From a virus: a stretch of 24,711 nt of DNA. The stretch is from positions 1 through 24,711 of IMG/VR virus record IMGVR_UViG_3300025577_000059; one strand, written 5' to 3'. The notes under the pieces were generated by a model that was not told where the DNA came from, made no database searches, and worked only from the letters and a program-made list of their open reading frames with translations. The translations under genes and the position numbers were made by a program. Below are positions 19,072 through 24,711 of the stretch, one piece after another (position 1 is the first letter of the stretch; each line of letters starts with the position of its first letter).

Positions 19072-19485
19072 GTGTGGACATATAACGGTAAAGAATTTAC
19101 AACTGAGATGATCGAGGATTATGTTGGGTTTGTTTACTTGGTAACTTTCGATGATGGAATGAAATATATCGGAAAGAAAAAATTCTGGAGTAAGGTGACT
19201 CGCCCTCCGTTAAAAGGAAAGAAAAGAAAGCGCAGATCTTTAAAGGAATCTGATTGGAAAACTTACTGTGGATCAAGTGAAGCTGTTAAAGAATTGATAG
19301 AAGAGAATGGCTTAGATTCTGTCAAACGAGAGATATTACACTTATGTAAAGGAGCAGGAGAACTCTCCTACATGGAAACAAAGGAACAATTTGATAGAGA
19401 AGTTTTATTACGCGAGGATTATCACAATGGCATTATCGGCTGTCGTATTCATCATTCTCATGTAAAGCGGCTTAAAAAACAATGA
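19072..19485 (+). CDS. GIY-YIG-like nuclease
   Basis: This 137-aa protein starts at GTG 19072; no earlier in-frame start fits the divergent promoter region. Residues 19-34 read GFVYLVTFDDGMKYIG, a GIY-YIG pattern in which VYL (21-23) and KYIG (31-34) are the two signature strands. A basic loop (PPLKGKKRKRRSLKESDW) and YCGSSEAVKELIEENG follow. ETKEQFDREVLL supplies acidic residues that may include the catalytic Glu. The size suits a stand-alone homing-type or repair GIY-YIG nuclease, as in T4 seg genes, but the extra DNA-binding region is short. It is transcribed away from the late gene at 19034 and ends before the rnh promoter. Confidence 0.65.
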   Translation: MWTYNGKEFTTEMIEDYVGFVYLVTFDDGMKYIGKKKFWSKVTRPPLKGKKRKRRSLKESDWKTYCGSSEAVKELIEENGLDSVKREILHLCKGAGELSYMETKEQFDREVLLREDYHNGIIGCRIHHSHVKRLKKQ

Positions 19486-19505
19486 AATATAATGCAATAA
19501 TAGTA

Positions 19506-19534
19506 TTTACAAACCCTCAATTTTAGTATATAAT
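19506..19534 (+). promoter_or_regulatory. Early sigma70-type promoter for the rnh unit
   Basis: The -35 is TTTACA (19506-19511), with a 17-bp spacer and a -10 TATAAT (19529-19534). It carries the shared TATTTACAAA decamer. The expected start is near 19541, giving a leader of about 17 nt to ATG 19558 without a Shine-Dalgarno sequence. Confidence 0.8.
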
Positions 19535-19557
19535 ATTAATAACAAAGTAAACAATAT

Positions 19558-20427
19558 ATGATAATTATCGACTTCTCAGCAATATCAATCGCATCAGTAT
19601 TTTCTCAACCAGCAAATACTTTAGATGAATCCATGATTCGCCACTTTATTCTTAATTCATTAAGGATGTATAATGTAAAATACAGATCAGAATATGGCGA
19701 GATGGTTATCGCTTGCGACCATAAAAGTTGGCGCAAATCCGTTTATCCAGAATATAAAGCGTCTCGTAAAAAAACCCGAGAGAAAAGTAATATTGATTGG
19801 ACAGAAGTTTTTGGTATGATTGATAAAGTAAAACAAGAGCTTATGGAGTTTTTCCCTTATCCTGTGGTTCATGTTAATGGTGCAGAAGCAGATGATATTA
19901 TTGCTACACTTGTTGAAAGCACTCAGGAGTTTGGTAAACATGAAAAGGTAATGATTGTTAGTTCTGATAAAGACTTTATTCAATTGCAGAAATATTCAAA
20001 TGTTAAACAGTTTAGCCCAGGCCAAAAGAAAGCAGTTACCGATCCTTCTCCTGCGATGTATTTGTTCGAGCATGTTCTTAGAGGCGACGCTGGTGACGGC
20101 GTTCCAAACGTTCTATCAAGCGATGATACTTTTGTTACAGCAAAACGCCAAACTCCTTTAAGTAAAGTTAAGATTAAAAAATGGCATGAAGAATCAAAGA
20201 CTAAAGATCTAAAAGATGTCCTTGACGAAAATACATATAGGAATTACATACGTAACCAAACTATGATTGACCTATCAAAGATTCCCAGCGAAGTAGTGCA
20301 AGATATCCAAGCCGAGTATCAAAAAGAAGAAAACCAAAAAAATGATAATTCAAAGATACTGAATTATCTAATTCAAAATAGATGCAACCAGCTCGTAAAT
20401 TGTGCTGATGAATTCTTTATAAAATAA
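19558..20427 (+). CDS. rnh: T4-type RNase H (5'-3' FEN-1 family nuclease)
   Basis: This 289-aa protein is of the 5'-nuclease family that removes RNA primers from lagging-strand DNA (T4 RNase H is 305 aa). The metal-binding acids are in the expected order: D5 in MIIIDFSA, D54 in IACDHKSWRK, E110-A-D112-D113 in GAEADDIIATL, D137 and D139 in VSSDKDFIQL, and D177/D180 in RGDAGDGVPN, the helix-hairpin-helix entry. YKASRK (67-72) is the arch-like basic segment. It heads a unit with an early sigma70 promoter and is followed 10 nt later by a gene of a conserved phage family. It acts at the replication fork with the polymerase and ligase. Confidence 0.9.
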   Translation: MIIIDFSAISIASVFSQPANTLDESMIRHFILNSLRMYNVKYRSEYGEMVIACDHKSWRKSVYPEYKASRKKTREKSNIDWTEVFGMIDKVKQELMEFFPYPVVHVNGAEADDIIATLVESTQEFGKHEKVMIVSSDKDFIQLQKYSNVKQFSPGQKKAVTDPSPAMYLFEHVLRGDAGDGVPNVLSSDDTFVTAKRQTPLSKVKIKKWHEESKTKDLKDVLDENTYRNYIRNQTMIDLSKIPSEVVQDIQAEYQKEENQKNDNSKILNYLIQNRCNQLVNCADEFFIK

Positions 20428-20437
20428 TATAACAACT

Positions 20438-20899
20438 ATGAAAAACCAAACATCGAAAAAATTTGTAACGCGTTTACCGCATGAAACTCTTGAAAAAGTT
20501 CAGGCGTCCAATAATGTTAAAGATCGAGTAAAAATCCTACAAGATGATGCTACCTTTGCTTTGAAGACAATTCTTCAAGTTAACTTTAGAGAGGATATTA
20601 CTTTTGATTTTCCAGAAGGAGCGCCTCCTTATAAGAAAGATGAAAGCAATGTCCCTGGGCAACAATATAGATCTATTGAAAAATCAATTTCATCATTAAA
20701 AAATCTAGTAGCACAAAATAAAGCAGTTCCTACTTTTAAAAAAGAAGCAGGCCTTATTAGATTGCTAGAATCAGTTCATCCAAAAGATGCAGAGATTCTA
20801 ATTGCAATGAAAGATAAAGATCTTAAAAGTCTATATAAAGGTATTACTTTGTCAACCGTTCAAAAGGCATTTCCTAATTTAAAGTTAGTTGCAGAATAA
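20438..20899 (+). CDS. Conserved T4-like phage protein of unknown function (153 aa)
   Basis: The product is soluble and mixed charge. ETLEKVQASNNVKDRVKIL opens a helical region, then ATFALKTILQVNF, DFPEGAPPYK, and a C-terminal VHPKDAEILIAMKDKDL followed by LYKGITLSTVQKAFPNL. I recall this C-terminal pattern from an uncharacterised family common in marine T4-like myoviruses, next to replication genes. The function is unknown. It follows rnh in the same direction and its stop at 20897-20899 is one base before the next ATG at 20901. Confidence 0.7.
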   Translation: MKNQTSKKFVTRLPHETLEKVQASNNVKDRVKILQDDATFALKTILQVNFREDITFDFPEGAPPYKKDESNVPGQQYRSIEKSISSLKNLVAQNKAVPTFKKEAGLIRLLESVHPKDAEILIAMKDKDLKSLYKGITLSTVQKAFPNLKLVAE

Positions 20900-20900
20900 T

Positions 20901-21158
20901 ATGACATATGAATATACATGTTTAAGCTGTGAAGAACGATGGGATGGCCGTTATCCTGTAGATGATAGAGATATACCTTTAAGTGAGCCTTGCCCAAAAT
21001 GCGGAGTTGAAGGACAGGTTAAAAGAGTTCCAACCGCGGTTCGAGTTTCATATGAAGGTTTTCAAAGCCCTATTACAAGAGCTGGTGGAGAATGGAATGA
21101 CGTGCTTAAATCTATTAAAAAGGGAGCAGGTAAAAAATCCACTATTGAAACTAAATAA
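20901..21158 (+). CDS. FmdB-like zinc-ribbon protein
   Basis: ATG 20901 is preferred over an upstream TTG at 20889 that would overlap the preceding gene. The 85-aa product has C7-LS-C10 and C31-PK-C34-G, a zinc ribbon of the FmdB type (YTCLSCEERWDGRYPVDD). A short variable region follows (RVPTAVRVSYEGFQSPITRAGGEWNDV) with a Lys-rich end. Such small ribbons in phage operons are usually of unknown function and may modulate transcription or bind a protein partner. Its TAA shares a base with the next ATG (TAATG), so translation is probably coupled to the exonuclease. Confidence 0.72.
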   Translation: MTYEYTCLSCEERWDGRYPVDDRDIPLSEPCPKCGVEGQVKRVPTAVRVSYEGFQSPITRAGGEWNDVLKSIKKGAGKKSTIETK

Positions 21159-21871
21159 TGTCTCTACGATCTTTATTATCAAAACCAATTAGAGGGACTA
21201 CTTTTAATCATTTACCTACTTCAATTGGTTATGATGATTTGGTTTGCGAAACTAAAACATCTGGCAGAAAATATATAACTCCAGAAGGAACCGCATATCC
21301 AAGTATTACAACTGTTCTCGGTTCTTTAAGTAAAGAAGGAATCGAAGCTTGGAAGAAACGAGTGGGCGAAGAAGAAGCTAATCGAATTTGTCAACATGCA
21401 TGCACTCGTGGAACAGCTATGCATGAAGCTATTGAGAGATATCTTAATAATGAAGAAGACTGGTTTACTCCAAATGAGATGCCAAACGTTAAAGCGCTGT
21501 TTAATGCGGTTCGCCCGATTCTTGATGAAAGAGTAACTAATATATATTTACAGGAAGGCGCTCTTTATTCTGATCATTTAAAACTTGCGGGCCGTGTTGA
21601 TTGTATCGCTGAGTTTGATGGAAAGCTTTCAATCATTGATTTTAAAACCGCAAGACAAGCTAAGAAGAAAGAATATATTAGTAGTTACTTTATGCAAGCT
21701 TCTGCATATGCTATTATGTTTGAAGAAAGAACTGGTATACCAATAACACAAACAGTAATTCTAATGGCTGTTGATGATTCGCCCACACCAATCGTATTTA
21801 AAGAGAAACGCGATAACTATACAAAACAATTAATTGAAACTATACAAAACTACTATGACACAACCCGATAA
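21158..21871 (+). CDS. PD-(D/E)xK exonuclease (RecB/MGME1-like)
   Basis: This 237-aa protein has the RecB/Cas4-type nuclease motifs in order: GTAMHEAIE at 85-93 (H89), D148 in AGRVDCIAEF, D161-F-K163-T in IIDFKTA, and a motif IV Q180-ASA-Y184. These correspond to the metal-binding and catalytic residues of single-strand exonucleases related to mitochondrial MGME1. It probably degrades or trims DNA ends during replication or recombination. It is coupled to the zinc-ribbon gene by TAATG and overlaps the start of the ClpP-like gene by 17 nt, so these genes are likely one translation unit. It has no capsid leader and no late promoter. Confidence 0.85.
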   Translation: MSLRSLLSKPIRGTTFNHLPTSIGYDDLVCETKTSGRKYITPEGTAYPSITTVLGSLSKEGIEAWKKRVGEEEANRICQHACTRGTAMHEAIERYLNNEEDWFTPNEMPNVKALFNAVRPILDERVTNIYLQEGALYSDHLKLAGRVDCIAEFDGKLSIIDFKTARQAKKKEYISSYFMQASAYAIMFEERTGIPITQTVILMAVDDSPTPIVFKEKRDNYTKQLIETIQNYYDTTR

Positions 21872-22520
21872 CAATAAAAGAAATGAAAGTGAACCATCAT
21901 TAAAAGAAATAATATCGCCACGCCGTAACGATCCATTCGTTACTGACTATGGTACAATTTCTGATTTTTATATTTCATCTCAGATCGGTCCAGCTTCAGA
22001 TTATATTGATTGGTTTCAAAGGATTCGTGCATCTCGTGAATCGGATATTCTTCGCTTCCATATTAATTGCACCGGTGGGGATTTATTTACAACCATTCAA
22101 TTTATACAAGTTCTTTCAGAGACTAAAGCAACAGTTGTTATGTGTGTTGAAGGTTCGTGTATGTCAGCCGCAACTCTTCTATTTTTAATGGGAGACGAAT
22201 TTACAGTATCTGATCATAGTGTATTTCTTTTCCATAACTACTCAGGTGGTGTTGTTGGAAAGGGCGCAGAAATTTATCATGGAGTAATGCATGAAAGAAA
22301 ATGGACTGAAAAGCTATTACGTGAAGCTTATGAAAACTTTCTTACTGAGGAAGAAATTTCCCAACTTCTTGAAGATAAAGATATTTGGATGGATGCTCAA
22401 ACCGTCGTTACCAGGTTAAAAGAAAAAGGAACAAAGAGTGATGATACACTAGTCAAGCCAAAAAAGAAAACGTCTAAAAAGAAAACCACTAAGAGAAAAA
22501 CAATTAAAAAGAAATCATAA
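21855..22520 (+). CDS. ClpP-like serine protease with Lys-rich tail
   Basis: ATG 21855 (MTQPDNNKRN) is preferred over a TTG at 21834. The 221-aa product has the ClpP fold signature: HINCTGGDL at 69-77, catalytic Ser S104 in CMSAA, His H127 in LFHNYSGG, and a likely Asp D176 in EDKDIWMDA. ClpP enzymes form tetradecameric chambers fed by an AAA+ ATPase. A phage copy could pair with a host Clp ATPase or act alone. The ~20-residue C-terminal tail is almost only Lys, Thr and Ser (KPKKKTSKKKTTKRK), unusual for ClpP and suggestive of nucleic-acid or acidic-partner binding. It overlaps the exonuclease by 17 nt and the next gene by TAATG. It sits among early genes rather than head genes, so a prohead protease role is unlikely. 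Confidence 0.82.
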   Translation: MTQPDNNKRNESEPSLKEIISPRRNDPFVTDYGTISDFYISSQIGPASDYIDWFQRIRASRESDILRFHINCTGGDLFTTIQFIQVLSETKATVVMCVEGSCMSAATLLFLMGDEFTVSDHSVFLFHNYSGGVVGKGAEIYHGVMHERKWTEKLLREAYENFLTEEEISQLLEDKDIWMDAQTVVTRLKEKGTKSDDTLVKPKKKTSKKKTTKRKTIKKKS

Positions 22521-22789
22521 TGAAACATACAAATATTAATAAACCAGATTACCACTTTAAACGGCGCTTAGCTTTTGGTATATTGGATGCAGTTGGCAAA
22601 GAAGAGTTAGATGAATTTCAAAAGGAGATTATGATTGATATTTCGGCTGAGTATGAATTTATTAAAAACAAAACTAGCAATTTATCAAAAATGCAACGCG
22701 ATCAAATTGAACAAGCATATGTGGGTATTCAAAATACTTTAGCAAATCAAGAAGAAGACCAATTAAAAGAGGTGGAGGAAGAAGAGTAA
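22520..22789 (+). CDS. Small helical protein of unknown function (89 aa)
   Basis: The product is acidic and helical (RRLAFGILDAVGKEELDEFQ, EIMIDISAEYEFIKN, KMQRDQIEQAYVGIQNTL) and ends in EEVEEEE-like acids (LKEVEEEE). No family or motif is recognised. It starts within the TAATG at the end of the ClpP-like gene and ends in the TAATG of the thioredoxin gene, so it is translationally coupled on both sides. The acidic tail contrasts with the basic tail of the ClpP-like protein; an interaction is conceivable but not shown. Confidence 0.62.
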   Translation: MKHTNINKPDYHFKRRLAFGILDAVGKEELDEFQKEIMIDISAEYEFIKNKTSNLSKMQRDQIEQAYVGIQNTLANQEEDQLKEVEEEE

Positions 22790-23016
22790 TGAAAACTTTA
22801 ATATTAGCAACAAGTAAATTTTGCGGTCCTTGTAAACTTTTAAAAAGTGAGTTTGAAAAGAAAGGTATCGATATAGAATATAAAGATTCTATTGAAGATG
22901 TAAACTTTTTTATTGAAAATAAAATTAAAAGTGTGCCGACATTAGTGTTAATAAACGGTGATAAAATTATTGGAGCTGAAGCTATTATGAAAAGTTTGAA
23001 GGAACATTATATTTGA
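22789..23016 (+). CDS. Thioredoxin/glutaredoxin-like protein
   Basis: This 75-aa minimal thioredoxin-fold protein has a CGPC active site (C12-G-P-C15) and a cis-Pro P50 in KSVPTLVLING. It is as short as T4 NrdC or bacterial mini-thioredoxins. It would reduce the C-terminal cysteines of NrdA (C549/C552) during dNTP synthesis, although it lies 7 kb from nrdAB. GGAGG about 10 bases before the ATG, within Glu codons of the upstream gene, could act as a ribosome site in addition to the TAATG coupling. It is the last gene of the early unit. A weak AT-rich inverted repeat overlaps its stop. Confidence 0.85.
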   Translation: MKTLILATSKFCGPCKLLKSEFEKKGIDIEYKDSIEDVNFFIENKIKSVPTLVLINGDKIIGAEAIMKSLKEHYI

Positions 23017-23065
23017 TAAATAATATTATATCAAAGGTGACGTTGATATATTAATTCACTTATAA

Positions 23066-23073
23066 TATAAATA
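23066..23073 (+). promoter_or_regulatory. Late promoter TATAAATA, 5 nt before ATG 23079
   Basis: Exact TATAAATA, five bases before the fibre ATG, the same spacing as at 4930, 1868 and 4959. By T4 spacing, +1 would be the A of the ATG. Confidence 0.7.
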
Positions 23074-23078
23074 ATACT

Positions 23079-24711
23079 ATGTCAACCAATATCGATTTGC
23101 ATGCCGACAAAGGCAGCACTTTTTCTGTGGCCGTCAATGTTGAAAACAAAGACGGCTCTGCTTTTGATTGTACCGGCTACAATGTTAGAGGACAAGTTAG
23201 GAAAACTTATAAATCCGAATATGGAGTAAACCTTTCATGTGATTATATTGATCAAGCTGATGGTCTTATAGGTTTATCATTGACCTCAGAAGAAACCGCT
23301 GCTATGAAGGCCGGGCGGTATTATTATGATGCTGAGATTTTTAGTGACAGCGGCACAGTAATTAGAGTTTTAGAAGGTATCTTCGAAGTTAGCCCACGTG
23401 TTATTAGTGAGACTTCGGACTTGGGGCTGGGCGATAATACCGATCCAGTACCCGATTCGCATGCACTTAGGAGAGACAATCCTCATCAAGTTGCTCCTGA
23501 TCAAATTGGACTAGGCAACGTAGATAATACAGCCGATGCAACCAAACCCGTATCTGGACCAACACAAGCTGCTTTAAATTTAAAAGCAGATCAATTAACT
23601 ACATATACTAAAACAGAAGTTGATACAAAAGTTACTAATTTAATTGATTCCGCGCCCGGTGCATTAAATACTCTTAATGAATTGGCTGAGGCTCTTGGCG
23701 ATGACGAGAATTTTGCATCTACTGTCAACTCGGCTATTGCTAGTAATTCAAGTGGAATAACAGCTTTAAACAGTCATGCCTTAAGTAAAACCAATCCGCA
23801 TGATGTTTCTTTAGAACAGTTAACTGATGTTGATTTTCTTTCAAATCCGCCGGCGCAGGGCCAAGGTATTCTCTATGATACAGATTCTCAAACATGGGTA
23901 GCTGCAGATATTGAGGGTGGTACAGGAACAGGTGGCCCAGTAGAATTAACTGACCAAACTCATTCTATATATGTTTCTAAGACTGGTAATAATATTAACC
24001 AGGGTTTAAATATTGATGATGCAAAATTAACAATAACCAGTGCTGTGAATGCAGCGCAAACTTTAATAGCTGAACCAGGGTTTGTAGGAAGTGTAAGAAT
24101 TGATGTTTTAGATGGTGGCAGATACTTTGAAGGAAATGTAAACATTTCAGATAACATTCACGTGTTTGCGCCAACATCAACATTTATTGGAAACCTTACT
24201 ATTGGTAATAATTCATCCTGTGTTATTGATACTCATTATGCCGACACAAACACACCTGGCTCCACTTTAGTTAATTTTGTTAATGCAACAAATTCTTACT
24301 ATACTGCTAATACTTTAGATATGCGAGGTGAAGCCGGTTCACAAACCGGTGGCATTGGTATTAGGTCTGAACAGAGTATTAACAGGTGTAAAGTAAATAT
24401 TGGCGAGATTTATATTCCAACTGACGCAAAAGGATATCAAAGTGATGAAGACGGTAATTTAACTTTTGGCAGAGTAAATCTTACAGGCGATAACTCATTC
24501 GCGTTTTACTTATTTGGCGTAGATGGAAATGCAAAAACTGATATAACATGCGGGGAAATTATTGCATCTCCAATAGGCAGTAATACTATGGCCGTTTACT
24601 GTAATACTGATAATTCAAAAACAACTTTAATATGTGGCCAGATAGATGTAGCTAAAGTTTATTCTATACCAAAGGCAACAGCTGAACTTTATATAATTTG
24701 CCCTAAAATTA
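23079..24711 (+). CDS. Tail fibre / tailspike protein, 3' partial
   Basis: The frame is open from ATG 23079 to the window end (at least 544 codons). Residues 1-~120 (MSTNIDLHADKGSTFSVAV, GYNVRGQVRKTYKSEYGVN) form a virion-attachment-like beta domain resembling those of other marine phage structural proteins. The next part is typical fibre: NPHQVAPDQIGLGNVDNT, a coiled LNLKADQLTTYTKTEVDTKV, and LNTLNELAEALGDDENFAST. A second NPHDVSLEQLTDV repeats the NPHxV pattern. From about residue 290, short Gly/Asn-rich strands with repeating turns (GNVNISDNIHVFAPTSTF, IGNLTIGNNSS) suggest a pectate-lyase-like beta-helix that may bind or cut host polysaccharide. It has its own late promoter. The C-terminus is missing, so the receptor-binding end cannot be judged. 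Confidence 0.82.
   Translation, partial: MSTNIDLHADKGSTFSVAVNVENKDGSAFDCTGYNVRGQVRKTYKSEYGVNLSCDYIDQADGLIGLSLTSEETAAMKAGRYYYDAEIFSDSGTVIRVLEGIFEVSPRVISETSDLGLGDNTDPVPDSHALRRDNPHQVAPDQIGLGNVDNTADATKPVSGPTQAALNLKADQLTTYTKTEVDTKVTNLIDSAPGALNTLNELAEALGDDENFASTVNSAIASNSSGITALNSHALSKTNPHDVSLEQLTDVDFLSNPPAQGQGILYDTDSQTWVAADIEGGTGTGGPVELTDQTHSIYVSKTGNNINQGLNIDDAKLTITSAVNAAQTLIAEPGFVGSVRIDVLDGGRYFEGNVNISDNIHVFAPTSTFIGNLTIGNNSSCVIDTHYADTNTPGSTLVNFVNATNSYYTANTLDMRGEAGSQTGGIGIRSEQSINRCKVNIGEIYIPTDAKGYQSDEDGNLTFGRVNLTGDNSFAFYLFGVDGNAKTDITCGEIIASPIGSNTMAVYCNTDNSKTTLICGQIDVAKVYSIPKATAELYIICPKI

Noticed and set aside
21855-22520. ClpP-like gene as the prohead protease that would cut the leaders
   Set aside because: It has no late box, lies in the early unit, and the (I/L)-x-E specificity belongs to the unrelated gp21 family, expected elsewhere in the genome.
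23012-23035. Terminator after the thioredoxin gene (TTTGATA...TATCAAA)
   Set aside because: The stem is only 7 AT-rich pairs with a 10-nt loop and no U-run follows, too weak to call.
1-24711. CRISPR array, insertion sequence or integrase/attachment site
   Set aside because: No regularly spaced repeats, transposase or recombinase gene were seen. The tmRNA-like element alone is not enough to call an att site.

Overview
The window is AT-rich DNA from a lytic T4-superfamily myovirus, probably marine. The evidence is the C-terminus of a gp41-type DnaB helicase, a T4-type RNase H (rnh), class I ribonucleotide reductase genes (nrdB, nrdA), a thioredoxin, TATAAATA late promoters and two tail-fibre-like genes. 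The host cannot be named. Three early promoters have a sigma70 layout (TTTACA-N16/17-TATAAT), so the host uses an ordinary housekeeping sigma factor. Most genes have no Shine-Dalgarno sequence. Late genes instead carry an NATAAATA box a few bases before ATG, and several early genes are coupled by TAATG overlaps.

Layout: 1-264 is the end of the helicase. 300-11344 is a late cluster, mostly on the plus strand: an AAA+ ATPase, a large unknown protein, a micro-lipoprotein, a minus-strand virion/fibre protein with a divergent HExxH metallopeptidase, a polynucleotide ligase, a Pol-beta-type nucleotidyltransferase, a very basic protein, an HxGH nucleotidylyltransferase, a 47-aa lipoprotein and an 813-aa repeat-containing protein. 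11354-12675 holds three small genes, two of them resembling conserved myovirus families. 12693-15657 is the nrdB-nrdA-zinc ribbon unit behind a strong early promoter. 15658-17366 is a regulatory region followed by a run of very small genes, including two single-TM micro-ORFs and a GC-richer patch. 17370-17438 is a tmRNA-like mini RNA followed by a bidirectional terminator. 17504-19034 (minus) holds four small late genes, three with the same leader peptide. 19072-23016 holds a GIY-YIG-like protein and an early/middle replication unit (rnh, unknown, zinc ribbon, RecB/MGME1-like exonuclease, ClpP-like protease, unknown, thioredoxin). 23079 to the end is a tail fibre that runs out of the window.

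The main hypothesis is a set of proteins packaged in the head and delivered with the DNA. About eleven late genes begin with a short leader resembling the capsid-targeting sequence of T4 internal proteins (pattern MK[ST]F..[FY][IL].E), and most leaders end at a match to the prohead protease consensus (I/L)-x-E followed by A or G. The cargo would include an ATPase, a ligase, two nucleotidyltransferases, a basic DNA-binding-like protein and a polyprotein cut at repeated IEE/A sites. The second notable element is a 69-nt RNA gene with both ends of tmRNA, including the G3-U70 alanine identity pair, but no tag-coding domain. An NATAAATA box lies exactly where it could start this RNA at its first G.
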